Positions 47,718 through 61,470 of a DNA stretch of 64,000 bases are shown here, piece by piece. This DNA comes from Motacilla alba alba (taxonomy: Eukaryota > Chordata > Aves > Passeriformes > Motacillidae), in the NCBI RefSeq assembly GCF_015832195.1, contig NC_052028.1:8165501-8229500 (forward strand). The letters are read 5' to 3'. The first letter of the stretch is position 1. Every line of letters starts with the position of its first letter. The position numbers and the translations under genes are program-made. A model generated the notes under the pieces. The model was not told the origin of the DNA, searched no databases, and saw only the letters and a program-made list of their open reading frames with translations.

Positions 47718-50700
47718 TGATATAAACTTTTTCCCCAACAATTAATTAGCACCATTGTGATTCACCATCCCTTTATTCCCCTGAACAGATGCAGCAGATA
47801 CATTCCTGAAGGAGTCATTTAAGCCACACAAGGCAGAGCCAGGCTTTGTTGCAGAGATTTTGGCAACCCGCAATCCCAGACCAGTAAGCTGAAGCTGCTC
47901 ACAGGCTGCCTGAGCTGCAGCTCTGTGCCAGCACCGTGAGAAGCATCCCAGCCACACTTCTTGCCCCTTCATCTAACTTTCCCTTTCAAGGACATTAATT
48001 TTTATGCTAAACCAACATGTAGGTAAACCCCCAACTCATCACCAATCTCAGGTACTCATAGGACAACACAAACAGGATTTTCTTCTCACCAGAGGAATCC
48101 ACACCCTGGGCATGTTACTCATCACCACCACAGCATTTCCTACAATGCACACCCAGACATCCTTCTGCACATGTTGCAGTCTGCTTTATCAATACCTTGA
48201 TTCTGTGCTTAACTCTATTACTCTCCTAGAAAATGTCTATGTGCCAGCTTCTCTGCTTACTTGGAGAGCTGGTGCCATCTCTCAGGGAGAAGGAAGAGCC
48301 TGGATGCATCAGCAAAGAGAATAAATTATATACTTTCAAGCCTGACACAATTCCTTCCAGCTCTTTGAATGCACTGCAAAATTAATTGCAATTTCTTCTG
48401 TGATTTTCTATTTTGAGTTTATAGTTAGATCCTCTGGGCCTACGAGGAATGATGCTATGTAGTTACTAGTGAGAACGTTGGAATTCATGTCCTGAAGTTG
48501 CTTCATTAGTTTACTTCATGCTTTCCAAATGATCAAAGCAGATCTAAATTTTTCATTAAGAGGAAAATTGCACCTTTTGCATGGTAGAACAACTGGGTTA
48601 ATTGCCAATATTAATATTATATTTGTTTCTCAAGAAGCCACCAAGAATTTTTATCATAACTTAATAAATATGAATCAAGGCACAGTCAATTCAGAGAGCA
48701 AGGAAAGCTGGGTCCTTCCTTCAAGCATTTACACATATCACCAGCAGTTTGGACCTGCTATTTCAGTTTTATATTTTGGGATGATCAACCACCTACCTCC
48801 AATAGCTCATTTTTGCACAGAATAGGAAACCTCAGAGCACTGCAAATATGGAAGTTTTTATTGGTAAGAGGCTGTTATCCAATTTTCCACTTTTAGCTTG
48901 ATTGTTTTGTGTTTTAAGGAAAAGAAACTACATCTTCCTTTACAGCTATAAACATGTAGCATATCTTGAAGCCTTTAATGAGGCCTGAATATCTTCCTAG
49001 AATTTTCCTTAGTGTTCAGTAGCCTATGGGTCACCACATTGATGTCCAGATTGGAAAAGACACTATAGGAATCATCCAGCAAAGTTTCACAGATTGGATT
49101 TAAGCAACATTCATTAAGACATTCATTAAGACCATGACTCTAAACAAACCTTTCACTACAAACATGTTCTGAATTTGAAATCTGGCCTTGCTGAGGTGAT
49201 ATCCATGACTGGTTTCTGGCAAGTCAAATGGAAGACGTGGGTAGGGAAGAGAAGGATGCTTTTTCTCCACAAAACCCACAGTTTCACGCTCAGATGGTTG
49301 GTACCAGTCAAAATTGCTGAGAGGTCTCAACCTGTGGAGTTTTAATGTGAACATGAATCAGCTCCAGCAAAGGGAGGGGAGCATCAGACAATGTGCTGGT
49401 ATCATCCATTTCTTTGTGAATCAACATCAAAATAATGCAGCAACCCCACTCCTACAGACACCCTCCTTCTCCCTTTGGCAGAAGTGACACATTACATCTA
49501 AAAAGGGAACTTTAATGAACAGAAGTGAACTTCTAAGAAGGCAGTATTGATAAAATGCCAAGAGCAACGTTGGGAGCAAGAGCTCTGCTCCTGACTCATT
49601 TAAATACACAGAAGAGAGAAACAAGTAGTTGTGCGTCTCAGCTTCCCCAGGGCTGTGGCACATCTTCCTCAGCCCAGGTCCAGGGGAATGGCAGGAAGGG
49701 AGTGCAGAAACAGGAATTAATTTCTAGGCACAAGATCTATCTGTGCTGCAGAGCGTGCACGGGACAGTGCAGTGAGCCTGCACACACATCAATGCCATCC
49801 CAGCAGCATCCTGCACACTTTAGGTCTGAAACAAGAGAAAGAAGAGAAAGGATGAGTCTGGTTCCCACAGAAGAAGTAGAAATAATGAGAAAAGGATGAT
49901 AAAACCATGGGACTGCAGCAGTGCCGCACTGCGTTATTGAGAGCTCTGTTAACACCATTATAGACGAGGACGTGCAGCAAGAGATTTTCATGCACTTCTA
50001 GCACTAGGTACACTTCAAGAGACAGGGCTTCTAGTGGTCTCTGGTTTCATCTGTCTGTGCAGTGTAGTTGGTGTTCCAACCTCAACTCTTTTCGACCTTG
50101 TTTCATGGAGAAAGTCCTCCAAAAGCACAAAGTCAGTACTTGCCAGCTTGGTGTGCTGGTGGTTCTGACACCTCTCCCATGAAACCTAACTGGCAGCATC
50201 TATTTTGTATGCGATAAGGAATTTTGACATTTTTGATGAACAGAGCTCTGAAGATGGCATATAGGCTTCCTGTTAACTGGGAACTGGTCTGCTTGGAAAA
50301 GCAGCAAAGAAACTTAAGCTTTGTTCCCACCGAGAAAGGCAGAGGTGTTTGAGAGTCAGACTCATCAGTGTGCCCTGTGTAGCCTCTCTGTGGTGATTCT
50401 ACAAAGCCACAGGACAACAACAGCTTGTCAAGTGGGAAACTGGAGTCTGAGCATGATTGGCTAGATCACCCTCAAAAAATAAAAAAAAGACACAAAAAAC
50501 GAGGTGGGATTTACATGGAGGCAATAGAATAGTTTTGCATGGTGGATACAAGTAGCAAACTCTACTGCAGTAAGGTGGAATAGAAGACTTGGGACTTTCA
50601 TCAGCTGCTCCAAGTTAACACCTCTAGCAGGAACTGCATCATAAGACAAGGTTTTCTCTCTTGGAATAGGATCCTCATTTCTGGATCCAGCAATTTCAAA

Positions 50701-52040
50701 ACAAAACAGAAGAACGGAGCAGAACCATATTAACAAAATACTGGATCAATTAAAATGTATTTTGAGGTTTTTACAGAAAATATCAAAAAGGGAAAAGAAG
50801 CAATCCTCAGAAAAAGATTTACTGCCATCATGACCATAACTGTTTGACATCTGTGACAATACACTCATTAAGCCTTTCAATGCAAGCTGTATTTTCATTT
50901 TATGGAGTTGTGGGTATTAGCCAGGTTTCCTTATGGAAAACATTCTTTACTTGCAATGTTTTCACTGAAAATGAGAAGGACAACAGCCCTGACAGAGGCT
51001 GGGCAAGGTAATATGGTACTTGGACATCCTTGAATCAGTTTGAAGGCATTCACAGAGGTACAGAAACATTTATCAAAAGGACATAGTTATAAATGTGTTT
51101 TGGAGTCTTAACTATGTGGTCTGCCAACATATTAATTTTCTGCTTTCATTGCAATGTGATGTTTACAACATTCCTTCATTCAGTTTAATTAAATGTCTCC
51201 CATCATATTTACTCCAATCATACTTTATTTAGAGATCAGTAAATAAATAGCGAGATTTTTTTATTGATGATGATGTTTGGTTTTACTGTAACCTCATTAC
51301 AGGATGTATTTTACAGCCTTCTGTCTCACAAATGATTGAACATAACTGCTGCAATATTACAGACCAAGTAAAATTAACATCCCCTTTTACTTCTCATCTT
51401 TTTTATTAACCATCATGTTTTAAAGTTATGTCCAAGCCACTGTACAAGCACAAAACTTCACCTGACTTTAATCACCTGTTTTGTGCTAACAGAAAAAAAC
51501 CCCTTAAAACTTACCTTTATCAAGAGGAGTACAACTTGGTGTGCAATGTCACAAGGGGCACTGTCTCACCTGGTGTACTTTAATGCCTACTTTCCTGCCA
51601 CACACAAGGACTGCAATGACTGACAGATGTACTCATTTCATGTTGCTATTGGTTTCCAAAGTCATTATTTAAATTTTTAGCAACATCCCCAGTCCTTCCT
51701 TGAGACATGTGGATGCACAGAGTAGTTTAAAGTCATTGATTTCAAACTCTCTTGATGGAATTGCTTTAAAAGCAAAGCAAGAGGCATAACAGGAGTTCTT
51801 CTGTTTTAAATCATTGAATTGCTTCACATATTGTACATGCTCCTAAGTTTCTGACTTTGACAAGATTTGAAATGGTTTTTCTAGAGAAATGAATGACTCC
51901 ATGTGGAGCCACAGAGACGTGCTCAGTGGAATCAGGTTTGGTAATTACACTGCCCCATTGAAAAGTAAGAAATGCATCTTAAACACTCCTATCTCCAAGG
52001 AAAAGTGCAGATTTGGGATTTGGAATTGATCTTACAGTTA
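47718..52040. other. Intronic, no gene seen
   Basis: About 4.3 kb. The 50750-52000 part is notably AT-rich and free of recognised repeats. A weak CR1-like scrap near 49055-49085 is not called. Confidence 0.5.
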
Positions 52041-52090
52041 AATCACAGAATCATTTATGTTGGAAAAGACCTCCAAGATCATTAAGCTTA
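52041..52090 (-). mobile_element. CR1 LINE terminal remnant
   Basis: AATCACAGAATCATTTATGT then TGGAAAAGACCTCCAAGATC matches the inverted CR1 end. Only about 50 bases remain. Confidence 0.75.
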
Positions 52091-54483
52091 AACTTTGAGT
52101 TCTTGCAAAAGAAACCCCTGGCTTCCACATGGCTGAACAAAGTTAGGGATGCTATAGCAGACTGCACAATAGCATCAATTAGTAGAGGTTAAACATTTGA
52201 GGAAAGAGAATGTATTAGCCAGTTCAGCTACAGGTGTCAATTGATTCTATTAATTAAGTTTACCTTTGTAAAATAATTAAGTTTAAACAGTCTGCAAAAC
52301 TACTCCATTTTACTCACATCTTCTTTGTGAAAAGATCATTAAGATTTAAGACACCAAGACCTGAGGCTGGTTGAGACCTTGCAGTAAAGCCTTAAGGTGT
52401 CTTTCAAATGTGGGCAAGAAATTATGACAGGTCATATGCTCAAATTCTATTATATGCTAGTATTGCTCAAATTATTGACAAATTATTTCTCTTTTCACTG
52501 TCATTTATTCTGCTTGTACTGTACTGGTTTTATGCAAGAAGAACAGGGAGAAACTTCCCATTGAACTTTTATTCTTTGAGACTCTCTGGAGTATCCTTAC
52601 TCCCAAGCACCCTTGCTTTGCCTGCTCCCCCATCAACATCTCCTCTTACCTCTGGAAACAGGAAAGCCACATCTCAAGAAAGACTTATAATATTCTTAAA
52701 ACATCCTGTGAAAGGATGTGATTTAAGAGCCTTATGCACTGATCAAATTTAAACATGCTTGGCTGCCCAGAAGTAGATTATTTTTGGAAAAAAAATAATA
52801 AGCCTACCATAGTCCTTTCCCTACTAAGAATTTGAGCATTTTCCATTACAAGACATTTCCACCACTTTTACATTTTCCTGGTCCCACGCTCCCAAAAAGC
52901 TGCTGCTACCTCTTCAATACACCAGCTTGGTATCCCAGCCAAGTGTAGAAATCTCTAAGTACCATCTCTAAGTACCCCCTTTCCCTTCCCATTCTCACAC
53001 TATTTACCTCTTTGTCTCCTCCTCTGCATCTCCTTTCTAGTAAAGTTTCTGAAAATGAGGAGCAACAACCAGGTAGCTAAATTGATGAAATGATGTCTTT
53101 ACTTATTTTAAATTAAATGCTTTGGTTTTGCCTTCATTGGGCTTTATTCTAGTAGGAAAGTTCAGTTTTTGTCACAATAGCAAATAGTCTTATAGTTTAA
53201 AAATCCATACAGGGATAAGCTGTCCTTATCAGATACAAACACATTCTCATAGTGACTTTTAAGTGTCTGTACCACTTATCTTAAAATCCAACCAAGATAG
53301 CACTTTCTTCATAAGCAAAAGCTTCAATCACCAGGACCAGAGACCTTTGCAAATGTGTGGTCAGAGCTGCTGGCTGGACAGTGGGACCTGCTGTCAGGGG
53401 TGTAGAAGGGAATTCATAACCCTTCAGTGAAATTGTCAGTACATAGCTGCTATTGCATTTCATATTGAAAATATCATTCATATAAATCACTTTATCAGGT
53501 GATTTTTCTGAGTCAGTATGGTTATTCCCAAACTGATTGCACAAGAAAGTACTTTGCCACATCAGTAAACTCCTGCACATATTGTCAGATCATTTTTCAA
53601 ACTGATCATGGGAAAAACTTCTTATTTTCCCTGCCATGTGAAGGGAACCATCCCAGCACATCACTGGGGAAGGCTGTGCAAAACCCCCCAAGCAGGATGC
53701 AGAGTGAACTAGAGATGCACATAATTATACAAACATTTGCAGAATATGCACAGCAAACAGCAGCAACTAATCCCACAAAATCCTCCGAGAGAGTGGGAAG
53801 AGTTTTCACTCTCTAAAACGTGATAATGAAAAAACAATTCCCAGATGCTCCACCAGATGAAATCATCTTGTTTCAAAGTTTATAATCATATATGTTAAAT
53901 GCATCAGTCCACTTTCAAGATTAGCAATAATGATCCTACATTTTTAATAGAGCCCTTCATCCACGAGGATTTGATGTGAGCTCACACTCGCACTCCAGGA
54001 CTGCTGCAGTTACCTCTGCCTTGAGATGTAGCAGCTGTTTAATATCACTGCATATGCTGTAAACAACACACTGTTGTACAGAATAAGTAAAGGGTACGGT
54101 GCTGGTTTTGCACAGACTGGTTTTTGGTAGCAGGGGTCCACAGAGGTGGCTTCTGTGAGAAGCTGCTGGAAGCTTCCACCATGTCCAGCAGAGCCAACCC
54201 CTGATGGTTCTGAAAATGGACATGCTGCTGGCCAGGGCTGGGCAATGAGAGAGGATGGTAACACCTATGAGGTAACAGATTTGAGAAGAAAATCAAAATG
54301 AAGTGAGACATGCAAAATTTTTCTTCTAGCAGAGAAGAGGAGATGAGAACATGTGAGGGAACAACAGGGAGACAGCAAGGTCAGTGGGGAAGGAGGGGCA
54401 GGAACTGCTGCAGGGGCCAGAGCTGGGATTCCTCTGCAGCCATGGTGAGACCATGGTGAAGTAGCTGTGCCCTTGCAGCCCCT
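52091..54483. other. Intronic, no gene seen
   Basis: AT-leaning unique-looking sequence, becoming GC-richer after 54120. A short direct repeat of ATCTCTAAGTACC occurs near 52950-52980. Confidence 0.5.
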
Positions 54484-54560
54484 GGGGATCCACAGGGGAT
54501 GAAGAGATCCACACACAGCCTGTGGGGATCCACAGGGGATGCAGAGATGCACACACAGTG
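54484..54560. repeat. 40 bp tandem duplication, about two copies
   Basis: GGGGATCCACAGGGGATG begins at 54484 and again at 54524. The units continue with GAAGAGATCC/GCAGAGATGC and ACACACAG, differing at two positions in the shared part. It directly abuts the LTR fragment that follows. Confidence 0.9.
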
Positions 54561-54796
54561 TTTTTAAGGCCTTATTTTACTTCTCATTATCCTCCTCTGA
54601 TTCTGGTAGTAATAAATTCACTTTTTACCTTTGAGTTGAACCTGTTTTGCCCTTAGAATGTTTTCTCCCAGTCCTTATCTAAACTCATCAAACCTTTGTT
54701 TTGTTTTTTTTCTCTCCTCTACCCAGCTGTGGCAGGGGAGGGTGAGTGAGTGGCTTTCATGGGTGTCTGGAGTTTGGCCAGCGTCAAACAACAACA
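54561..54796 (+). mobile_element. ERVL-like LTR, 3' part
   Basis: Plus-strand landmarks recalled from avian ERVL-type LTRs: CTCCTCTGATTCTGGTAGTA, an AATAAA signal at 54611-54616, TTGAACCTGTTTTGCCC, CCCAGTCCTTATCTAAACTC, then a GC-richer end with GTGAGTGAGTGGC and GGCCAGCGTCAAACAACAACA. The U3 part with its promoter is missing or unrecognised, so the LTR is truncated on its 5' side. The family name comes from memory and would need a repeat-library match. Confidence 0.7.
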
Positions 54797-55080
54797 ATTC
54801 TCTTTTTGGTGGAGAATTGCGGGCCATGATGAGGACTTTGAGATAAACATATTAATTGGGAGAAACAATGGGCAAAGCAAGCACTGAACCATATTAAGTA
54901 GAATTATAGTAGGAAATTTGTACCATAATTGCAGCAAAGGGTCCAAGGGTGTATTTCTGTATAATTTGTCTTTTTTGTTTTGTGCTGGGATTATTGTTGA
55001 ATCTGGCGTGGGGAACTTTTTTCTTCTGTTTAGTTTGTTTTTGTTGTACTAAGTGAAGATTGTGTGTTTAATGTGGTTTT
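54797..55080 (+). mobile_element. ERVL-like untranslated leader fragment
   Basis: Directly after the LTR end comes TTTTTGGTGGAGAATTGCGG, which looks like a primer-binding region (candidate from 54807). Leader-like sequence follows, with TTTGAGATAAAC and a T/G-rich stretch at 54960-55075. No gag, pol or env reading frame was seen, so this is a non-coding remnant. The right boundary is approximate. Confidence 0.55.
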
Positions 55081-58000
55081 GATGATAAGTCCTAAATATG
55101 TTATCAGTGTCAAACCATGATAGATACTCATCAGAGTAAGGTTACAGAAAAGCTCCCTCAGCCCTTCCATTTCCCATAGAAGAGCGCAAGAACAGGAAAA
55201 AAAAGGATGACGTGCATCTCCAGAAGAGAACCATGACAACCCACAGCATTTTATATCTGTTGGCAAGCACATGTGGCATTTGAGGCAAAGACCTGAAACT
55301 GCAGCTTCCCAGACCCAGTGAAAGAAGCATGGAGTGGAGCAGAGCCCCACCTCCACTGGCTGGGCAGCAGTGGGCTGGCACTACCTCCTTGGCTTGGGCA
55401 CAGAAGAGAGCTGAACTGGCACATGTTCAGATGGGCTGTAAACAACCCAGTGCTGTGCCTGACCACCCAAAAAGATCCCCCAACCTTTGGATCATGTTGG
55501 CTTTCTTCATTTCCAAAGAGAACGACTGTGATCAGAGAAATTACTGTAGAGCAAAAGAACTGGCATTAAAGTCTTCAAGATAATTTCCTCACCTCTGGAC
55601 ATAGCCTTGCAGGGTGATGGCAGGACAGGTCACCAAATACAGACTGTCACTACGAGATATAGAAAAGCAGGATCACCCCTCAAGAACACTCTGCAAAACT
55701 TGAACTCTAATTTACAAACAAGACCTTTGTCTTCTGCTCTGAAGTGTAGCCCTTGAGCTTTATCCCAGGTAACTGGAGATGGCAGAAGAGAAGCCATTTA
55801 ACCTCTTCATCTTTAAATCATGAAGAGTCAGCAGAAAGTGGCAACACAGAGAAAAGCCAGGGAGTCATCGAAGCTACAGCATGAAATGAAATGAAATGAA
55901 AGAGGAAGCCTTACGATTGATTTTAATAGGTTTTGAATTAAGCTCTTGAAATTGGAGAGCAGAACTGAAGAGATGCACAGATGAGCAGACTGCATGTCAC
56001 CACTACAGGTGATATTACCAATTCCCAACAAAAAGCTGTAGTAAAGGGCATGTCTGAACACTCTGATGGAGGTACAAAAGTGGGAGATGTATTGCAGTTA
56101 TTCAGTTCTGCATTCTTTATTCTCTTTTATAAAGATAAACTCAAGACACAGAAATTGTTGAAGGGCTTTGACTTTCATTACACACCTGCAAGTCTTCATA
56201 CACTTTCCAAAGAAATATTCCCAGAAAAATAAGTGCAGCTTGCTGTTAACATTCTGGGCTGAAGGCTTAGCATGGCACACAGCCACTCTCCTCATCACAC
56301 AGTTTGAGGCCAAACTAATCAATAACAAGTTCTTAATGCCAATGAATTCAAACCAGCAGCTTGTTTTTAAAATGAAGTTACTGAAACAGAACTAAATATT
56401 GCCTAAATCAAATTAGCTGCAGTAGCAATAAATAATTAAAGTAATAAACTAGTTCATAAATAGAGAACATAATTTCATTAATTTTACCACCATGTATAGC
56501 AACATCAATACTGCAGTGAGATGGAGTGCAAGGAGCTAAGGCAGTTTTGCATCCACACACAGGCAGTACAATGGCAAAATGATTGTATATACATAAAAAT
56601 CAAATCCAAGCAGTAATAGAGTACTTTGGAAGAATAAGTAGCTGTTGAGAGGCAGATAACTGGCTCAAGCAGGGAGACACTGTGTATGTGAAATACATTT
56701 TGCAAGGCTGAGGGAGAGATAAGAAGGACAGAGCAGGATGAGTTATTTGTGGTAAAATCTTCACTAGCTCTAGATAAAGCACTGTGCTCATGATCTATTC
56801 CTGCTGATGCCACCACGTGCCCTTTTCTGTGTTCCCCATGACCACAGACAAATCTGTAAAGGCTTCAGTCTTCTCTCACCTCCTACAGGTAAGCAACCAG
56901 AAGCAAAATCCAGGACAGTCAGTATTGAATGTGGGATGAGCTGGCGGGTTGCTGCCATGCCTTCCTGGTTCAAGCACTACTGCATTTACACTACATGCAT
57001 GCATAGGCTCATGATCCCTGGTTCCTGCACTCCCAGGATCTGGGGTCCCTTGGTTTAACTGAATGGAGGATCACAGATGGCCATGAAATAAAGACCTTTT
57101 TCTTTCTGTCAGAATCTCCTATTTGAAAGAAAAAAGCAAGGGTGCATACCCATATTCTTTCAGGACTTTGGATCCCATCTACACACATCTGCTTTTCCTT
57201 TACTAAAGCAAAACCTTTTGGGGTTGAGTAAGATCTGTTCAAATAATGAAACACAAGAAGAGATTTTGCAAGTGTCAGCTGCAGAGTATTGCTCCAGTAC
57301 TACAGTATTAACAAAGCCTTGCTCTATTCAAAGAAAGTAGTTACAAAATACCAGGGTAACACTTAGTCACCTCATGCTGTTGAAATGTTTATCTGTTTTT
57401 ATGTTTATCTGTTTTTAAGTGCAGCCCTTGCAATCTCATCTCTCAATGGAAAGCACTGCCTTCCCCAGAGATAGCTCTAAGGAGCTGTTTTGCAGAGCTG
57501 TGTATTACAGAGTCATTGGAGGCTGGTCCATACCACAGAAATAACTATCCAAAATAATTCAGCACAGCTAAACAGAGCAGTCATACCCACTCTGACAGCA
57601 GAGCTCTCCTCTAAAGATAATTCATCTCCAGCATCCTTAGTGCTACTTGTTAAAGGTAGGGAGGGCTTCTGGAAGGGGCACAGTGATGTCTGACAGCCAG
57701 AGGGGTTCTGCTCTGGGAGGTGGTGGCTGGGATGTGAAATCCTGACACTTTCCCTTTCAAGTTTGCCCTTGCTTCAAGAGAAGCTCTGAACACAAACACC
57801 ACGAAGGTTCTATTTCAAACCGTGCTCAAGCAGTAACACAAACCAGGCATTTCATTGTTATTCACTGCACACAGCCACGTCCCTCTGTATGTTCTGTATG
57901 ATCTCTCCAGCCGTCAACAAAACGGGAGAGCAAGCAGCTAAAGGCCAAATTTGCAAACACAGCCAAGCACACAACTCCCACTGCTGCCACCAGAGACACG

Positions 58001-61000
58001 CCGCGAGCAGCATGGGCTGAGGGGGGTGAAGGCATCTCAGCAAGCAGACCTGGCCCACAGCAATGCTGCAGGGTCATGGGAGGGAGGCCATGACTTCCAG
58101 GGAAATCTGGGGCAGAAGGACAGTTTTCCATGCAGAAGTGAGGCCAGCAATACTCTGTGGACCAGAGCACATAGCAAGCTTTCAGCATTGAAAGGATGCC
58201 AATATCTGTCATGGCATGCCATGCTAAAATGCCCTGTGTTTCCCTTCAGAGTGAAAGATGTCAAGCTTTACTCTTTTGAGTTCTTCAACAGGAAAACCAC
58301 TGGCTCCAAATATAAACACAGGAAGAGTACTGGAAAGCACCAGAAGCACCAGCAGCTGCCTGGCAAATAATTTTTGCAGCAAGCAAATCCATCTCCTGGC
58401 ATCCTCTAAGTCACTGCCTCACCTCCATGAATGACTAAGTCAATCAGGTTTTAGGTTGGTAAAGCAGACTAGACGTGGGGCTTTTTCCTTCCCATGTACT
58501 TGCTTCCCTTTTGTTCCACTCTTTCCTCTCACCCTTTCTAATTGTTACAGGCTAGAAACTGAGATCTCCCTCACCTTCCTGCACCTCCCTCCTAGTTTCC
58601 TTCCCTGCAGCAAGCAGAGTTCTTGGCAGCTTTTTTATTTTGCTGCTGTTTTCATGGGGGATCCCATCAACTTTCCTTTAGCCATTAAGTTTCCTTCCAG
58701 AGAAGAGTTTTGAAGCTCTTTCTTAAGAGACTTGAATTAATTCCCTGCCCACCTGCCCATGATGCAGTACTGCAGAGCAAGCACAGTGGGAACCAGAGAC
58801 ATTTCAGTGAGATTCCCAAAGATGTCATTTCTCCATGATTATCCCCCATAATTTGATATTTAACATCTGACAGTATCAGGCACATTTTAGTCTGAACTAT
58901 GTTGTAGAAAGGAGCCCTACTGGATAAGGGGCCAGAGCAACACAGCAGATGATGCCCTCACCAAGCACAGAGGTCTCCACTCCAGGCTTCTGACGGGCAA
59001 ATTGTGGTCCTGCAACACGCTGTCCTTCTACACATCCATCAGTGGGGGACAACAGTCTGAGTGACAGCCCATCCACCCTCCTGTCTCAGTAACTCCAGTA
59101 AGAGAGATGTCCTGCAGACCTTGCAAGGGATGCTGTTGAGGTATAGCCAAACCCCACACATAACGCCAATAAGTTCTGACCCAACTATGACAGTGGCCCC
59201 GAACCCATCAGTAATTCCAGCAACTTTCTGTACCTGGCTCTGTCACTGATTCACAAAATGTCATCAACTGAACCTGGGCAGAAAGCAAAGAACATTGCTG
59301 GCACACATGCACACAGCTTTATTTTAAAGAGACCAAAATACTTCAACCACCCCACGCAACAGTTCTAAGTTTACCCAGTGTTATCCCCATTTCACACATG
59401 AGAAAGGTTACTTGCTATGATTAAGATAACACAGTGAATTTTAGGGTGAAAACCCAACAGCCAATAAAATTCAATATAAAATGCTGAAATCCATCTGAGA
59501 ACATACATATAGTCAATATAAATATACAAAGAATTCCTGTTATTTTCAAAATTGTGTGACTAAGAGTTAAATTATCACTGCATCCAAGTCACTCAGGTAT
59601 TAGACTCAAGACAGTCAAGATACATCTTAGGGGGTCCAAACCCATTAAGTCCAAACAACAGGTTTATCAGTTACACCCTGACTTGCCAAAGTAAAGCAAC
59701 TTATTGCTGAAATAATGCACACAAACCCAGTAAATCCATACACTCAGCACAAGCAGGGTTGATACAGGATAAAGCATTGGAGCAGCAGCATCCCAGAGGA
59801 GCCAGCATCTCCCTGTTGCTCTCCCCAATGCTATGCCTGCTTTTCCACTTACAGCTTGTATTTAGGTCAATTGATGTTACCTTTCCTTTACACCTCCCTC
59901 ACTGAAATCACGACAAAGGCAGAAAATAGCAACTGAACGAGGTTTGCATAGAGAGATCACTGAGACTAACTAAGCTCCAGGAATCAATAAGACTATTTTT
60001 AGTCACTCTCATAAAATTTCTTCTTTGCTTCTGCTACTGGAAGTACCAGAATAGAGAATGGAGCCTCTGGGGCATCAAGAGAGTCTAGTTCACAGTGTTT
60101 TGGTTTGCTTCCTCAAAAGCTTTAGTAAGACATGACATGTCAGGGATGGGGTCTTGGCTCATGGCCTTCAGTGATCAGCCACTTTGCTGTGCTCCTATTC
60201 TTAAAAACAAAATACAAACAACAGCAAGAAACAGCACCAGAAGCTACTTCCTGTGCATTTTTCTCCTCCAGGTGATACACTAAAAACATGCTCCACATTA
60301 GTCCCACCTAGAGAGGAGAGCTTTCTTCTCATCATGTAAAAAACCCTCACTTTCTCAGACAAATAATTATGTAATAACACAAATAACTGTGGGACTCCAT
60401 ATCTCAGTAATACCAGCCCATCTCACTCAGAGGGTCACAGCTTTCTTGCAAATTAAGAGACAGCAATTAAGAAGGAAGTGCTAAAAAGCTACCCTCCAGT
60501 GTTGCAGGATATTCTGCTACTGAAAGTTTCCTGCCTTTTTTCCCAATATAAGCACACAATTTTAATTATTTAGAGCTCAGAGTCAATAGAGTTGGATCAG
60601 CAACAATGACAGACTGCCACTGTTGGGCAGGGAGACCTCCAGGATTCACTAACTCTGTAAGGAAAAAGGCACATCATGACTATCAAGAGTTGAGAGGATA
60701 TTGACATTTGTGACAGTATTAGAAAGTTAAATATTATGATAATTAGTTTTCAGCTGATTTTACCTCTGAAATCACACCAGCTCTGGTGATGTTTGCACTC
60801 CAGTGAACCCTGTTTTCATGTGTTTCTTCCTATCAGAGGATGCAGAAGAAGGATATCTTAAGGGGAAAAATGTATCACTGAAGAAGTGATCAGAACTTTT
60901 TAACTTCTTCTATCAGACTTAATTCCTATTAAATCCTGACCAAGGTCTCAGTGCAAGAAGCAAGTAGAGAATTGCAGCTCCAACCCTCAGCCCTCGGTGC

Positions 61001-61246
61001 CAGCTGGCAGCCTGGCCAGCCTGGCTGCACCCACAGGCAGAGAGCTGGGATCTGGGAGTGCAGCATCACACCCTGACAAACGTCATCTGCTCTAAGTATC
61101 TGCTCCATGAATTTTAATTTCTAACAACCTAGCTCCCAAATAAGGTCTAGCTCTGGGCAAAATAACATCCCAGACAGCTAATGCAGAGATTGTGCCACAC
61201 ACTGGGCATTCAGCTGCAACGCCCATGCTGTCATCCACACATGAAG
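55081..61246. other. Intronic, no gene seen; small repeats
   Basis: About 6.2 kb. An ATGAA repeat (four units) lies at 55881-55900. A perfect 16 bp tandem pair, ATGTTTATCTGTTTTT, lies at 57385-57416. Overlapping open frames near 57860-58370 on both strands are GC-related and unrecognised. Confidence 0.5.
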
Positions 61247-61470
61247 CATAGAAACAGAGAAATGTTTAGGTTGGAAAACATCTCTAAGATCACTGAGTCC
61301 AACCATTGACCCAGCACTGCCAAACCCAACACTAACCATGTCCCCCAGGTGCCACATCTACACACCTTTTCAATCTCTCCATGAGAATGTGGGCTCCACC
61401 ACTGCCCTGGGCAGCCTGTGCCAGGGCTTGACAGTGAAGAAATTTTTCCTAATATCCAATCTAAACCATT
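61247..61470 (-). mobile_element. CR1 LINE 3' fragment (second tail type)
   Basis: CATAGAAACAGAGAAATGTT, GAGTCCAACCATTGACCCAG, GCTCCACCACTGCCCTGGGC and TTTTTCCTAATATCCAATCT identify the same CR1 tail type as the copy at 36881. Confidence 0.92.

Noticed and set aside
49055..49085. Possible CR1 terminus scrap
   Set aside because: Only about 25 loosely matching bases; too weak to call.
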